Below are positions 1 through 6,212 of a stretch of 6,591 nt of DNA, piece by piece (positions within the stretch are counted from its first letter, which is position 1; each line of letters starts with the position of its first letter). The stretch comes from Bordetella parapertussis. Its GTDB lineage: Bacteria > Cyanobacteriota > Cyanobacteriia > PCC-6307 > Cyanobiaceae. Under the pieces are notes generated by a model. It saw nothing but the letters and a program-made list of their open reading frames with translations, made no database searches and had not been told where the DNA came from. Made by a program: the position numbers and the translations under genes. Where the stretch lies: the NCBI GenBank assembly GCA_943324725.2, contig CALPMR020000172.1:1-6591 (forward strand). Direction: 5' to 3'.

Positions 1-857
1 CGATCGCGCAACCGCTGATTGGCCGCCACCCCACCCACGAGCACCAGGGTCTGGAGGCCCTCGTCGGCGGCACAGCGGCAACTGCGCTCCACCAGCACCT
101 CGGCCACCACCCGCTCGAAGCTGGCGGCCAGATCCGCCAGGGGCAGGGGTTCGCCGCTGGCCTGCAGGGCCTGCACCTGGCGCAACATGGCGGTCTTGAG
201 GCCGCTGAAGCTGAAGTCATAGGGATGGAAGCCGCCTTCCGGCAGGGACACCCGCCCCTTCGGCAGCCGGAAACGCTGCGGATCCCCTGTCAGCGCCGCC
301 GCCTGAATCGCCGGTCCGCCCGGGTAACCCAGGCCCAGCAACCGGGCCACCTTGTCGAAACACTCGCCGGCAGCGTCGTCGCGGCTGCGGCCCAGCCGCC
401 GATAGCAACCGGGACCATCCACCCGCACCAGCTCGGTGTGACCACCGCTGACCAACAGCACCAGACAGGGCCCCGGCGGCAGCGGCTCCGGCCCCAGCTG
501 GGCCGAACAGAGATGTCCTTCCAGGTGATGCACACCGATGAAGGGTTTGCCATGCAGCCGGGCCAGGGTGCGGCCGGTCAGCGACCCCACCAGCAGCGCC
601 CCCACCAGCCCCGGCGCCACCGTGGCGGCCACCGCATCGACCGACGCCAGGTCGAGACCGGCCGCGGCCAGCACCTGATCGATCAGGGCCGGCAGAGCTT
701 CGAGATGGCGACGGGAGGCGATCTCCGGCACCACCCCTCCCCAGCGGGCGTGCTCCTCCACCTGGGAGGCGATGGCGCTGGCGAGCACGCGCCGATCGCG
801 CACGATCGCCGCCGCCGACTCGTCACAACTTGTTTCGAGCGCCAGAACGGTGGCCAT
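1..857 (-). CDS. tsaD: tRNA N6-adenosine threonylcarbamoyltransferase TsaD (C-terminus cut by window edge)
   Basis: TsaD transfers the threonylcarbamoyl group from threonylcarbamoyl-AMP to A37 of ANN-decoding tRNAs, giving t6A, in a cytoplasmic complex with TsaB and TsaE. Reading leftward from the ATG at 855-857, 285 complete codons are present; the family is usually about 340-360 residues, so roughly the last 60-70 are outside. Seen in the translation: the ASKHA-fold opening [11 protein letters not shown] (4-14), [12 protein letters not shown] (42-53), the metal-binding HHLEGH (110-115, His111 and His115), the phosphate loop [10 protein letters not shown] (135-144), [20 protein letters not shown] (160-179), [10 protein letters not shown] (215-224) and [11 protein letters not shown] (274-284). 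The last metal-ligand aspartate expected nearer the C-terminus lies beyond the edge. The start is well placed, since only a few residues precede the conserved beta strand. It is divergent from psaF with 75 bp between starts. No frame damage is visible. Identification is near certain. Confidence 0.97.
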   Translation of the reverse strand, partial: MATVLALETSCDESAAAIVRDRRVLASAIASQVEEHARWGGVVPEIASRRHLEALPALIDQVLAAAGLDLASVDAVAATVAPGLVGALLVGSLTGRTLARLHGKPFIGVHHLEGHLCSAQLGPEPLPPGPCLVLLVSGGHTELVRVDGPGCYRRLGRSRDDAAGECFDKVARLLGLGYPGGPAIQAAALTGDPQRFRLPKGRVSLPEGGFHPYDFSFSGLKTAMLRQVQALQASGEPLPLADLAASFERVVAEVLVERSCRCAADEGLQTLVLVGGVAANQRLRD

Positions 858-932
858 GACTCAGGATCGCCTCTCTTACTGTCCACAGGTGACATCCTGC
901 CCCTACGGCAGCCTCTAACCGGCCCCCTCTCC
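858..932. promoter_or_regulatory. Divergent tsaD/psaF intergenic region
   Basis: This 75-bp spacer separates the starts of tsaD (leftward) and psaF (rightward), so it should carry promoter elements for both unless these lie inside the neighbouring coding region. I could not assign a convincing -35/-10 pair on either strand. TACTGT (877-882) is only a weak -10 candidate for psaF. No Shine-Dalgarno sequence precedes the psaF ATG, where the bases are pyrimidine-rich (CCCCCTCTCC). The regulatory role is inferred from geometry only. Confidence 0.4.
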
Positions 933-1412
933 ATGCGCCGTCTTTTCGCCGTTCTTCTCTCCGTCTTCCTGCTCTTCGGCTTCGCCCCCGTGGCCAACGC
1001 CGAAATCGGCGGTCTGACCCCCTGTGCCGAAAGCCCCCGCTTCCAGCAGCGGGCTGCCGGGGCCACCACGGCCCAGGCCAAGGCCCGTTTCTCCATGTAC
1101 AGCCAGGCCCTCTGCGGCACCGATGGCCTGCCCCACCTGATCGTGGATGGCCGCTGGAGCCACGCCGGTGACTTCATCATCCCGGGCATCGCCTTCCTCT
1201 ACATCGCCGGTTGCATCGGCTGGGCCGGCCGGGGCTATCTCCAGGCCGTCGCCGGTCGCAAGGACGCCACGATGCACGAGATCCAGATCGATCTGCCCGT
1301 GGCCCTGAAGGCCACCATCGCCGCCGCCACCTGGCCCCTGGCCGCCTTCAAGGAGTTCAGCACCGGCAAGCTCACCGAAGTCGACAGCAAGATCACCGTT
1401 TCGCCTCGCTGA
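933..1412 (+). CDS. psaF: Photosystem I reaction centre subunit III PsaF
   Basis: PsaF is the lumen-exposed subunit of photosystem I near the site where plastocyanin or cytochrome c6 delivers electrons to P700. The protein is 159 residues from the ATG at 933. Residues 1-23 form a classic Sec signal peptide (basic MRR, hydrophobic core, cleavage after ANA), leaving a mature N-terminus of EIGGLTPC. Two lumenal cysteines (31 and 61) can form the family's disulfide. QAKARF (48-53) and GLPHLIVDGR (65-74) are typical, followed by the transmembrane helix (about 80-103, with FLYIAGCIGWAGR). A second hydrophobic stretch (about 121-141) and the C-terminus DSKITVSPR (151-159) complete the cyanobacterial form. 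The same frame is open upstream to about 225, but that part is antisense to tsaD; the signal peptide fixes the start at 933. psaJ follows 131 bp later and is probably cotranscribed, ending at the terminator after psaJ. Confidence 0.97.
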   Translation: MRRLFAVLLSVFLLFGFAPVANAEIGGLTPCAESPRFQQRAAGATTAQAKARFSMYSQALCGTDGLPHLIVDGRWSHAGDFIIPGIAFLYIAGCIGWAGRGYLQAVAGRKDATMHEIQIDLPVALKATIAAATWPLAAFKEFSTGKLTEVDSKITVSPR

Positions 1413-1543
1413 AGCGGCACTCCCCGGATCCGGTTGACCCGCTGCGCAGCTTGCTCCCGCTGGGATCAGGTTCGCTGCATCAGCCAACAGCCGGCGCCAG
1501 GGGATCTGAACCGCCTCCTCACTGAACGACCCCACCCATAGCC

Positions 1544-1660
1544 ATGAAGAAGTTCCTCACCACCGCGCCAGTGTTCGCCGCCATCTGGTTCACACTCACC
1601 GCCGGGATCATGATTGAGTTCAACCGTTTCTTCCCAGACCTGCTCTTCCACCCGCTCTGA
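1544..1660 (+). CDS. psaJ: Photosystem I reaction centre subunit IX PsaJ
   Basis: PsaJ is a small one-helix subunit of photosystem I that packs next to PsaF and helps keep it in place. This ORF encodes 38 residues, normal for the family (about 38-44). It opens with [10 protein letters not shown], has a single hydrophobic helix (about 9-25, [16 protein letters not shown]), and ends with the characteristic amphipathic tail [12 protein letters not shown]. It is the second gene of the psaF-psaJ unit, a very common cyanobacterial and algal arrangement. No Shine-Dalgarno sequence is evident before the ATG (CCCACCCATAGCC), which is usual for picocyanobacteria. The stop at 1658-1660 is followed 23 bp later by a strong intrinsic terminator. 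Sequence, size and position all agree. Confidence 0.96.
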   Translation: MKKFLTTAPVFAAIWFTLTAGIMIEFNRFFPDLLFHPL

Positions 1661-1683
1661 AGCCGGGTGTGATTCCAGCCAGC

Positions 1684-1707
1684 GGCCCCTTTCGGGGCCT
1701 TTTTTTT
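1684..1707 (+). terminator. Intrinsic terminator of psaF-psaJ
   Basis: A perfect 6-bp GC stem GGCCCC (1684-1689) / GGGGCC (1694-1699) with a TTTC loop is followed immediately by eight T residues (1700-1707). It begins 23 bp after the psaJ stop and is on the correct strand to end a psaFJ transcript. It is the clearest rho-independent terminator in the window. Confidence 0.93.
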
Positions 1708-2106
1708 GGCCTGTGTCTGCTGAGCAGCCTGCCCCGCTGACCAAGGGTTGAGCCAACTGCCCTGATCAGCTTCCCCAAGGGCGCGGAGGCGCTGCAGGGT
1801 GGTTCAGTCAGTCGCCGGCCTCGCTCAAAGGTCAGACCGCATTCCGATCGCGCCCGCCTTGGGGGCCGCAAGGCTTGAACCGATCCGAGCGTTCCGGCTC
1901 CAGAGGCGCCAGCCTGGTGGTTGGGGCCCTGTTCCAAACCCCTGCCCGAGAAGCCCTGGGATCGAGCCACGCTGGCCTGAGAGCCGCCGTGAGCGGGCTG
2001 GAGCTGGGGTGATCGAAACGGAGCTCCGGGAAGCGGGCTCGGACACCTCTGCGTTCAAGCCACCCTGTGGAGGCTGTGTCTGAACCTCACGGAGCTGGCT
2101 GGCTGA
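1708..2106. other. Gene-free convergent spacer between psaJ and gmk
   Basis: About 400 bp after the psaJ terminator and before the end of gmk hold no recognisable gene. Short open frames on both strands (about 1799-2083 rightward, 1825-2058 leftward) give Arg/Pro/Gly/Ser-rich translations without family resemblance, as expected by chance at this GC content. The visible structure consists of a 6-bp hairpin GCCTTG/CAAGGC (1856-1874) and a pair of imperfect inverted repeats at 1872-1900 and 2033-2061. No poly-T intrinsic terminator for gmk is evident on the minus strand; the GTTCA/TGAAC pairing at 2053-2085 lacks a T tract. Confidence 0.6.
1872..2061. repeat. 190-bp segment bounded by imperfect inverted repeats (possible MITE-like remnant)
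   Basis: GGCTTGAAC at 1872-1880 is the exact reverse complement of GTTCAAGCC at 2053-2061. Just inside, TCCGAG (1884-1889) is the exact reverse complement of CTCGGA (2038-2043). The spacing inside the arms differs (3 versus 9 bases). The arrangement resembles decayed terminal inverted repeats of a small non-autonomous element, or the two arms of a long-range RNA stem. No target-site duplication is obvious at the borders and nothing inside encodes a transposase. The complementarity is observed directly; its origin is speculative. Confidence 0.3.
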
Positions 2107-2685
2107 TCAGGAGGCGGCAAGCCCCATCAACCGCTCCAGCTGGGCCAGGGCTTCCTCCAGATCGCCGTTCACCAGGCGGGCATCGAATTCGGCGGCCGCC
2201 GCCAGTTCGACCCGGGCCCGCTCCAGCCGGCGGCCGATCGCCTCCTCGCTGTCGGTGCCGCGGCCACGGATGCGTCGCTCCAGCTCCTCGAAGCTGGGGG
2301 GTTCAAGAAACACCTGAAACCCGGCCGGAAAGCTGCGCCGCACCTGGCGAGCCCCCTCCAGTTCGATCTCCAGCAGCACCGGCCGGCCCGCAGCCAGCTG
2401 CCGTTCCACCGGCTGGCGTGGCGTGCCGTAGAGATTGCCGGCGAACTCGGCCCATTCCAGGAATCCCCCTTCAGCCACCTGGCCCTCAAAGCTGGGGCGA
2501 TCCAGAAAGAAATAGCTGCTGCCCTCGACTTCGCCGCTGCGAGGGGCCCGGGTCGTGGCCGACACCGACAGCCAGATCCGGGGATGGCACTGCAACAGCC
2601 GCGCCACCAGGGTGCCCTTGCCAACCCCGCTGGGGCCGGTGATCACGGTGAGTCGACCGGCACTCTCGGTCACGCTCCTCAGCAC
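2107..2685 (-). CDS. gmk: Guanylate kinase Gmk
   Basis: Guanylate kinase phosphorylates GMP to GDP with ATP in the cytoplasm, a required step for GTP, dGTP and hence RNA and DNA synthesis. The 192-residue protein shows the P-loop GPSGVGKGT (17-25), the GMP-binding segment [13 protein letters not shown] (40-52) followed by GSSYFF (55-60), [15 protein letters not shown] (75-89), [13 protein letters not shown] (104-116, the Walker-B-like strand), the LID region [13 protein letters not shown] (138-150) and the helix GRRLERA (151-157). Length and all landmarks are normal. The start is a GTG at 2683-2685; a second in-frame GTG at 2671-2673 would give 188 residues. AGGAG lies only one base before that second GTG, too close for standard spacing, so the start is slightly uncertain. 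The gene is divergent from the NFACT gene and convergent with psaJ. Function is near certain. Confidence 0.96.
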   Translation of the reverse strand: MLRSVTESAGRLTVITGPSGVGKGTLVARLLQCHPRIWLSVSATTRAPRSGEVEGSSYFFLDRPSFEGQVAEGGFLEWAEFAGNLYGTPRQPVERQLAAGRPVLLEIELEGARQVRRSFPAGFQVFLEPPSFEELERRIRGRGTDSEEAIGRRLERARVELAAAAEFDARLVNGDLEEALAQLERLMGLAAS

Positions 2686-2732
2686 GGGGTGTCTGGGCAG
2701 CAGAGTAGGGGCGGCCGGTGGCAGAAGCGGTG
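2686..2732. promoter_or_regulatory. Short divergent gmk / NFACT promoter spacer
   Basis: Only about 47 bp separate the likely starts of gmk (leftward) and the NFACT gene (rightward), so any promoters must overlap each other or extend into the coding regions. The rightward side offers three candidate start codons within 18 bp (GTG 2718, GTG 2730, ATG 2733). No -10/-35 pair can be assigned with confidence. The regulatory role is inferred from divergent geometry. Confidence 0.35.
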
Positions 2733-4517
2733 ATGGTTCCCCAGGCCGCCATCCAGGCGATCGATCTGACGACCCTGAAGGCGGTGGTCGCCGAGCTGCA
2801 GACCACCTTGCTGCCGAGCCGCTTCGAAAAGGCGCAGCAGGGGGAGTCCCACGGCCTGCAGCTCGCCCTGCGCAGCCTGGACGGCAGCCACTGGCTGGAT
2901 CTGAGCTGGCTGGCCGAGGCGCCGCGGCTGCTGGCGATCCCGGCCCCAGCGCGCCAAGGGGAGGGCAGCACCCTGGCCCAGCAGCTGCAGCATGGACTCA
3001 GAGGCCTCGCCTTGGTGAGCCTGGAACAGCTGGGCTGGGAGCGGGTGGTGGAGCTGGGCTTCGCCCTGCGGCCCGGCGAAGCGATCCAGCGCAGCCTGGT
3101 GCTGGAACTGATGGGACGCCACAGCAACCTGTTCCTGCTGGACGAGCAGCGGCGGGTGATCGCCCTGGGTCGTCAGGTGCGCTCTGGGCAATCCCGGCTG
3201 CGGCCGATCGGCACCGGCGACTTCTATCAGCCGCCGCCGTCGATGGCGGGCGAGCCGCCCCGACGGCAGGAGAGCCAGCAGAGCTGGCAGCGGCGCCTGA
3301 GCCTGGTGCCCATGAGCCTCAAACAGGCCCTGCTCCAGGCTTATCAGGGCACCAGCCCGGCCCTGATTCGCCAGCTGGTCCCCCCCGCCTGGGCCGATCT
3401 GCCGGTCCAGGAGCTGGAGCAGTCGCAATGGCAGAGCCTGTGGCACAACTGGCAGGCCTGGCTGGAGGCGCTTGAGCAGGGCCGCTTTGCCCTGCAGCTG
3501 GGGCCAGCCGACGACTACCGCTGCTGGAGCCCTGCCGGGGCCGGCGCCGAGAGCAGCGGAGCAGCCGCAGCCACGATCACGGCTGGGGTGCTCCCCCTGG
3601 CCATCAACCGCGGCCTGGCCCTCTATTACGGCCAGCGACTCAACCGGCGGCTCTGGGAGCAGCGCCGCCAGAGCCTGGCCCAGCGGCTGCGCCAGGCGAT
3701 CGAACGGGAACGGCGCCAGGCCGAGCAGCAGCAGGCCCTGGCCGATGCGGTACCTGGCGGCGAGGGGCTGCAGCAGCGGGCCGATGCGCTGCTCTGCCTG
3801 CCCAATCCCGACCGCAGCCAGATTGACGAGGCCCAGTCCCTCTATCGCAAGGCCCGCAAACTGCGCCGCTCCCTGGCGGCGATCCTGCCGCGGCTGGAGC
3901 AGCATCAACAGCGGCTGCAGGGCCTGGAGACCAGCCTCACCTTTGTGGAGCAGCTGGAGGATGGGCCTGAGCTGGAGGCCCTGGCCGAGGAGCTGGAGCT
4001 GCAGCTCGCCAGCCTGCGCCCCGGCCGTGGCGGAGCCCCCACCCCGTCCCGCAGCAGGCGCAACCGCTCCGGCTCCGCTGGCAAGCCGGCCCCGCCGGCC
4101 GAACCCAGCCCCCTGGAGCTGCGCAGCGCCGGCGGCCTGCGGCTGCAGGTCGGCCGCAACCACCGGCAGAACGAATGGATCTCGCTGCGCCATGCCCGCC
4201 GCGGCGATCTCTGGTTCCACGCCCAGGAACTGCCCGGTAGCCACGTGGTGCTCAAGGGATCGGAAGGAACGGCCGGGGAGGCCGATATCGCCGCTGCCGC
4301 CGATCTGGCCGCCCACTTCAGCCGCGGCCGCGGCAATGCCCGCGTGCCGGTGGTGATGGTGGCGGCCGAAACCCTGCAGCGCATTGCCGGGGCCGAACCG
4401 GGCACAGTGCGCCATCGCGGCGGCGAAATCCTCTGGGGTGAACCGGAGCGAGCCCAGGTCCTGCTGCGCAGCCAACCAGGGGCCCTGCCCAGTGCCGAGC
4501 GAACGACGAAGCCGTAG
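2733..4517 (+). CDS. NFACT family ribosome quality control protein (RqcH/Rqc2-like, FbpA homologue)
   Basis: NFACT proteins bind obstructed large ribosomal subunits carrying peptidyl-tRNA. In Bacillus, RqcH recruits tRNA-Ala and adds alanine tails that mark the nascent chain for degradation; homologues were formerly annotated as fibronectin-binding proteins. From the ATG at 2733 the product is 594 residues. The NFACT-N part begins with [14 protein letters not shown] (9-22) and contains [14 protein letters not shown] (125-138). A charged Arg/Gln/Glu-rich coiled coil spans about 303-430, with RKARKLRRS at 372-380. A basic, low-complexity Gly/Ser/Pro linker (431-460) follows. The C-terminal NFACT-R (DUF814) domain has [20 protein letters not shown] (474-493), [16 protein letters not shown] (494-509) and [15 protein letters not shown] (537-551). 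The site matching the functional Asp-Arg pair of RqcH/Rqc2 reads Glu103-Arg104 (WERVVELGF). The start could instead be GTG 2718, adding five residues; ATG 2733 better fits family N-termini. Family assignment is secure; tailing activity is inferred. Confidence 0.92.
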   Translation: MVPQAAIQAIDLTTLKAVVAELQTTLLPSRFEKAQQGESHGLQLALRSLDGSHWLDLSWLAEAPRLLAIPAPARQGEGSTLAQQLQHGLRGLALVSLEQLGWERVVELGFALRPGEAIQRSLVLELMGRHSNLFLLDEQRRVIALGRQVRSGQSRLRPIGTGDFYQPPPSMAGEPPRRQESQQSWQRRLSLVPMSLKQALLQAYQGTSPALIRQLVPPAWADLPVQELEQSQWQSLWHNWQAWLEALEQGRFALQLGPADDYRCWSPAGAGAESSGAAAATITAGVLPLAINRGLALYYGQRLNRRLWEQRRQSLAQRLRQAIERERRQAEQQQALADAVPGGEGLQQRADALLCLPNPDRSQIDEAQSLYRKARKLRRSLAAILPRLEQHQQRLQGLETSLTFVEQLEDGPELEALAEELELQLASLRPGRGGAPTPSRSRRNRSGSAGKPAPPAEPSPLELRSAGGLRLQVGRNHRQNEWISLRHARRGDLWFHAQELPGSHVVLKGSEGTAGEADIAAAADLAAHFSRGRGNARVPVVMVAAETLQRIAGAEPGTVRHRGGEILWGEPERAQVLLRSQPGALPSAERTTKP

Positions 4518-4745
4518 CCAGCCCACGAGCCTCAGGCCAGAGGCACTGGTGCGCGGCACTCCTTGCCGCCAGCGAGGCCGCTGGGCTGCAAGCGACTGCC
4601 GCGACACCGGCCCGGGGACAGGTGTGCCGCGACAACGCTGTCGAACCCGGCAAGCCGTGGAATCCGGCAAGCTTTGAGGCAGGCAAGCTGTGGAACCTGA
4701 GCTCTGGCGGCAAAGGGCCCCTAACCTCAAGCGGACAGAGAGGCC
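4518..4745 (+). other. Spacer between NFACT gene and tatC
   Basis: This 228-bp stretch has no recognisable gene. A short frame from about 4622 overlaps the start of tatC and has no family features. The spacer holds a 10-bp direct repeat TGCCGCGACA (4597-4606 and 4625-4634), a small hairpin ACACC/GGTGT (4604-4608 with 4621-4625), and three tandem degenerate 16-17-bp units at 4649-4698. No poly-T terminator follows the NFACT stop, so readthrough into tatC is possible. TAACCT (4722-4727) is a weak -10 candidate for tatC. Confidence 0.5.
4649..4698 (+). repeat. Three degenerate 16-17-bp tandem direct repeats upstream of tatC
   Basis: The units are GGCAAGCCGTGGAATCC (4649-4665), GGCAAGCTTTGAGGCA (4666-4681) and GGCAAGCTGTGGAACCT (4682-4698). 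All share GGCAAGC; the first and third match at 14 of 17 positions. The array ends 47 bp before the tatC start codon. It could be a slippage product or iterated binding sites; nothing in the sequence decides. Confidence 0.6.
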
Positions 4746-5621
4746 ATGAGCGAGCACGACACCATTGCCGACCCCGACGGGGAGCCAGGCCGGGCCCTGA
4801 CGCTGCAGGCCACAGGTGAGTCGGCCGGCGAGCCTGTGCCGATGGCGGAAGCCCGCAGCGCCGAACCCCTGGCGGCGCTGCAGGACCAGTTCCCCGGCGA
4901 AGTCGAGATGAGCCTGGTGGATCACCTCGAGGAGCTGCGGCGCCGGGTGCTGCGCAGCCTGGTGGCGGTGGTGATCGCCGCGGCTGCCTGCCTGGCCTTC
5001 GTGCGACCGCTGGTGAAACTGCTGGAGCTGCCCGCCACGGGCGTGCGCTTCCTGCAGCTGGCCCCCGGCGAGTTTCTGTTCGTCTCCTTCAAGGTGGCGG
5101 GCTACGCCGGCCTCACCCTGGCCCTTCCCTGGGTGCTGTTTGAAGGGCTGGCCTTCGTGCTGCCGGGTCTCAGCCGCCGGGAGCGGCGCCTGGTGGCCCC
5201 GGCGGTGGCCGGCTCCACCGTGCTGTTCGCCGTCGGCCTGGCCTTTGCCTGGTGGGCCCTGGTGCCGGCGGCCCTGCGCTTCCTGGTCAGCTACGGCGCC
5301 GATGTGGTGGAGCCGATCTGGTCGATCGAGCGCTACCTCGACTTCGTGCTGCTGCTGATGGTGGCCACCGCCCTCACCTTCCAATTGCCGGTGCTGCAGC
5401 TGCTGCTCGGAGCCCTGGGACTGATCGACGCCCGCACCATGCTGGGCGCCTGGCGCTGGGTGATCCTGATCAGCGCCCTGGCCGGCGCGGTGCTGACCCC
5501 CTCCACCGATCCGGTGACGATGCTGCTGCTCGGCGGCGCCATCACGGCCCTGTATCTGATCGGTGTGGGCCTGGTGGCCCTCAGCCAGGGGCTGCGGCCG
5601 GCACGGACGAGCAACGCCTGA
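4746..5621 (+). CDS. tatC: Sec-independent (Tat) protein translocase subunit TatC
   Basis: TatC is the multi-spanning membrane receptor of the twin-arginine translocation pathway. It recognises RR signal peptides and, with TatA/TatB-type proteins, exports folded proteins across thylakoid or plasma membranes; in cyanobacteria the Rieske protein PetC is a key substrate. The 291-residue product has a long acidic N-terminal extension (about 1-54) before the conserved MSLVDHLEELRRRVLRS (55-71), then about six hydrophobic segments (approximately 68-90, 111-138, 148-180, 195-222, 233-252, 256-280). Family landmarks include SFKVAGYAGLTLALPWVLFE (114-133), VLPGLSRRERRLV (138-150), IERYLDFVLLLM (194-205) and LTPSTDPVTMLLLGG (250-264). 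The start at 4746 has a close purine run AGAGAGG (4737-4743). Met33 (ATG 4842) and Met55 (ATG 4908) are alternatives, because the first 54 residues are not part of the conserved fold. It lies on the same strand as the NFACT gene, 228 bp downstream. Function is secure; the exact start is not. Confidence 0.94.
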   Translation: MSEHDTIADPDGEPGRALTLQATGESAGEPVPMAEARSAEPLAALQDQFPGEVEMSLVDHLEELRRRVLRSLVAVVIAAAACLAFVRPLVKLLELPATGVRFLQLAPGEFLFVSFKVAGYAGLTLALPWVLFEGLAFVLPGLSRRERRLVAPAVAGSTVLFAVGLAFAWWALVPAALRFLVSYGADVVEPIWSIERYLDFVLLLMVATALTFQLPVLQLLLGALGLIDARTMLGAWRWVILISALAGAVLTPSTDPVTMLLLGGAITALYLIGVGLVALSQGLRPARTSNA

Positions 5622-5794
5622 CTGGAAACGGCCCGGAAGGCTCCAGCTCGGCAGAGCAAACCAGCGAGAACCCAGCGGGGACGCCCGGATGGCCGGACCG
5701 ATTGCGCCCATCGCCTCGGCCCCTCTCCCCGGCAGCGGCATCACTCAGGACGCCTGAGAAGCTGCTGAATAACCTGTCTCGACCAGGCTTGATT

Positions 5795-5835
5795 GCCGCT
5801 TTGCCACTGGGAAACCCAGTGTTCATCGGCTTTTT
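5795..5835 (+). terminator. Candidate tatC terminator hairpin
   Basis: A perfect 7-bp stem CACTGGG (5805-5811) / CCCAGTG (5815-5821) with an AAA loop is enclosed by an outer GCCG (5795-5798) / CGGC (5827-5830) pairing across an internal loop. TTTTT (5831-5835) follows directly. It lies about 170 bp beyond the tatC stop on the correct strand. The distance and the internal loop weaken the call. The CGGC can also pair with GCCG at 5841-5844, giving a competing small hairpin. Confidence 0.45.
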
Positions 5836-6042
5836 AGACTGCCGACGGAACGCTGATCAGGTCTGCTGAGGGATGTTTCGGGAGGCTCCTGAAGCACCGC
5901 CCCGCCCCCCGCCCTGCGGCTGACACCGGAGCCCTGAGCACGCACGGGCCATCCCCGGCAACAACTCCCCGCAGCCCGTCGCACGGAGATCGCCGGACAG
6001 GAATCGAAGCCTGGTCCATCGCCAGGAGAACCCAAGCCGGCA

Positions 6043-6084
6043 TCGAACTGAGAAAGTCGAGTTGAGAAAGTCGAACTGAGGAAG
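6043..6084. repeat. Three tandem copies of a 14-bp repeat
   Basis: The units are TCGAACTGAGAAAG (6043-6056), TCGAGTTGAGAAAG (6057-6070) and TCGAACTGAGGAAG (6071-6084), head to tail with no gaps. Copies 1 and 2 differ at two positions and copies 1 and 3 at one. Neither flank continues the pattern. The block is A-richer than its surroundings and lies 8 bp from the probable transposase fragment. It is non-coding as far as can be seen; 14 is not a multiple of three. Confidence 0.85.
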
Positions 6085-6092
6085 CAATCCAT

Positions 6093-6212
6093 TGGGTCTC
6101 CAGGTGACCCAGATGACTCCATGGGGCCAAGCTCCCGCACGAACCTTGCTCTGATCGGGTTGTGTTGAACAAGCTCCACAACGCTCCAGTGAACGGCGCG
6201 GAGCCGGATGGA
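6093..6212 (-). pseudogene. Probable decayed fragment of a REP-associated (Y1-type) transposase
   Basis: Read leftward from 6212, after two in-frame TGA stops (6213-6218), the frame gives RAVHWSVVELVQHNPIRARF followed by VRELGPMESSGSPGD. The spacing of HW..V...V..NP.RA..V and a following SS resembles the C-terminal region of REP-associated tyrosine (IS200-like) transposases, where the equivalent reads roughly YV..NPVRAGLV then WSS. The usual Trp before the SS is missing here, and no catalytic HUH or Tyr region is visible upstream. If the reading is right, only about 40 codons of a roughly 150-250-residue protein survive. The similarity is recalled by eye and is short, so chance or another origin remains possible. 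Confidence 0.33.

Noticed and set aside
1..8. HIP1 octamer at the left edge (CGATCGCG, perhaps preceded by G)
   Set aside because: The first base is outside the window, and no complete GCGATCGC was found elsewhere, so HIP1 enrichment is not supported.
876..897. HLR1-like RpaB site (TTACT...TGACA) upstream of psaF
   Set aside because: The half-site spacing is 14 rather than about 10 bases and both halves deviate from the consensus, so it cannot be supported by eye.
225..932. Extension of the psaF frame upstream to a 395-residue protein
   Set aside because: The region is antisense to well-conserved tsaD, and the signal peptide and mature N-terminus of PsaF place the start at 933.
915..1535. 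A 206-codon minus-strand frame over psaF
   Set aside because: It is a Gly/Ala-rich shadow of psaF without recognisable motifs.
1873..2061. tRNA T-loop-like strings GTTCAAGCC on both strands
   Set aside because: Neither has a complementary 5-bp T stem or the acceptor, D and anticodon arms at the right distances.
4649..4698. CRISPR-like repeat array
   Set aside because: The units are short, degenerate and directly adjacent without unique spacers, and no cas genes are present.
2679..5744. A 1021-codon open frame on the minus strand across the NFACT gene and tatC
   Set aside because: NFACT and tatC lie in the same plus-strand frame, so high-GC codon usage keeps one antisense frame free of stops over both, and the 228-bp spacer is an exact multiple of three. 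The translation is Gln/Gly/Ala/His-rich with no family features, while both plus-strand genes are strongly recognisable.
5757..5781. GAGAAGCTGCTGAATAACCTG as a possible insertion-sequence terminal repeat
   Set aside because: No matching inverted partner, target duplication or transposase frame was found within the gap; the resemblance is impressionistic.
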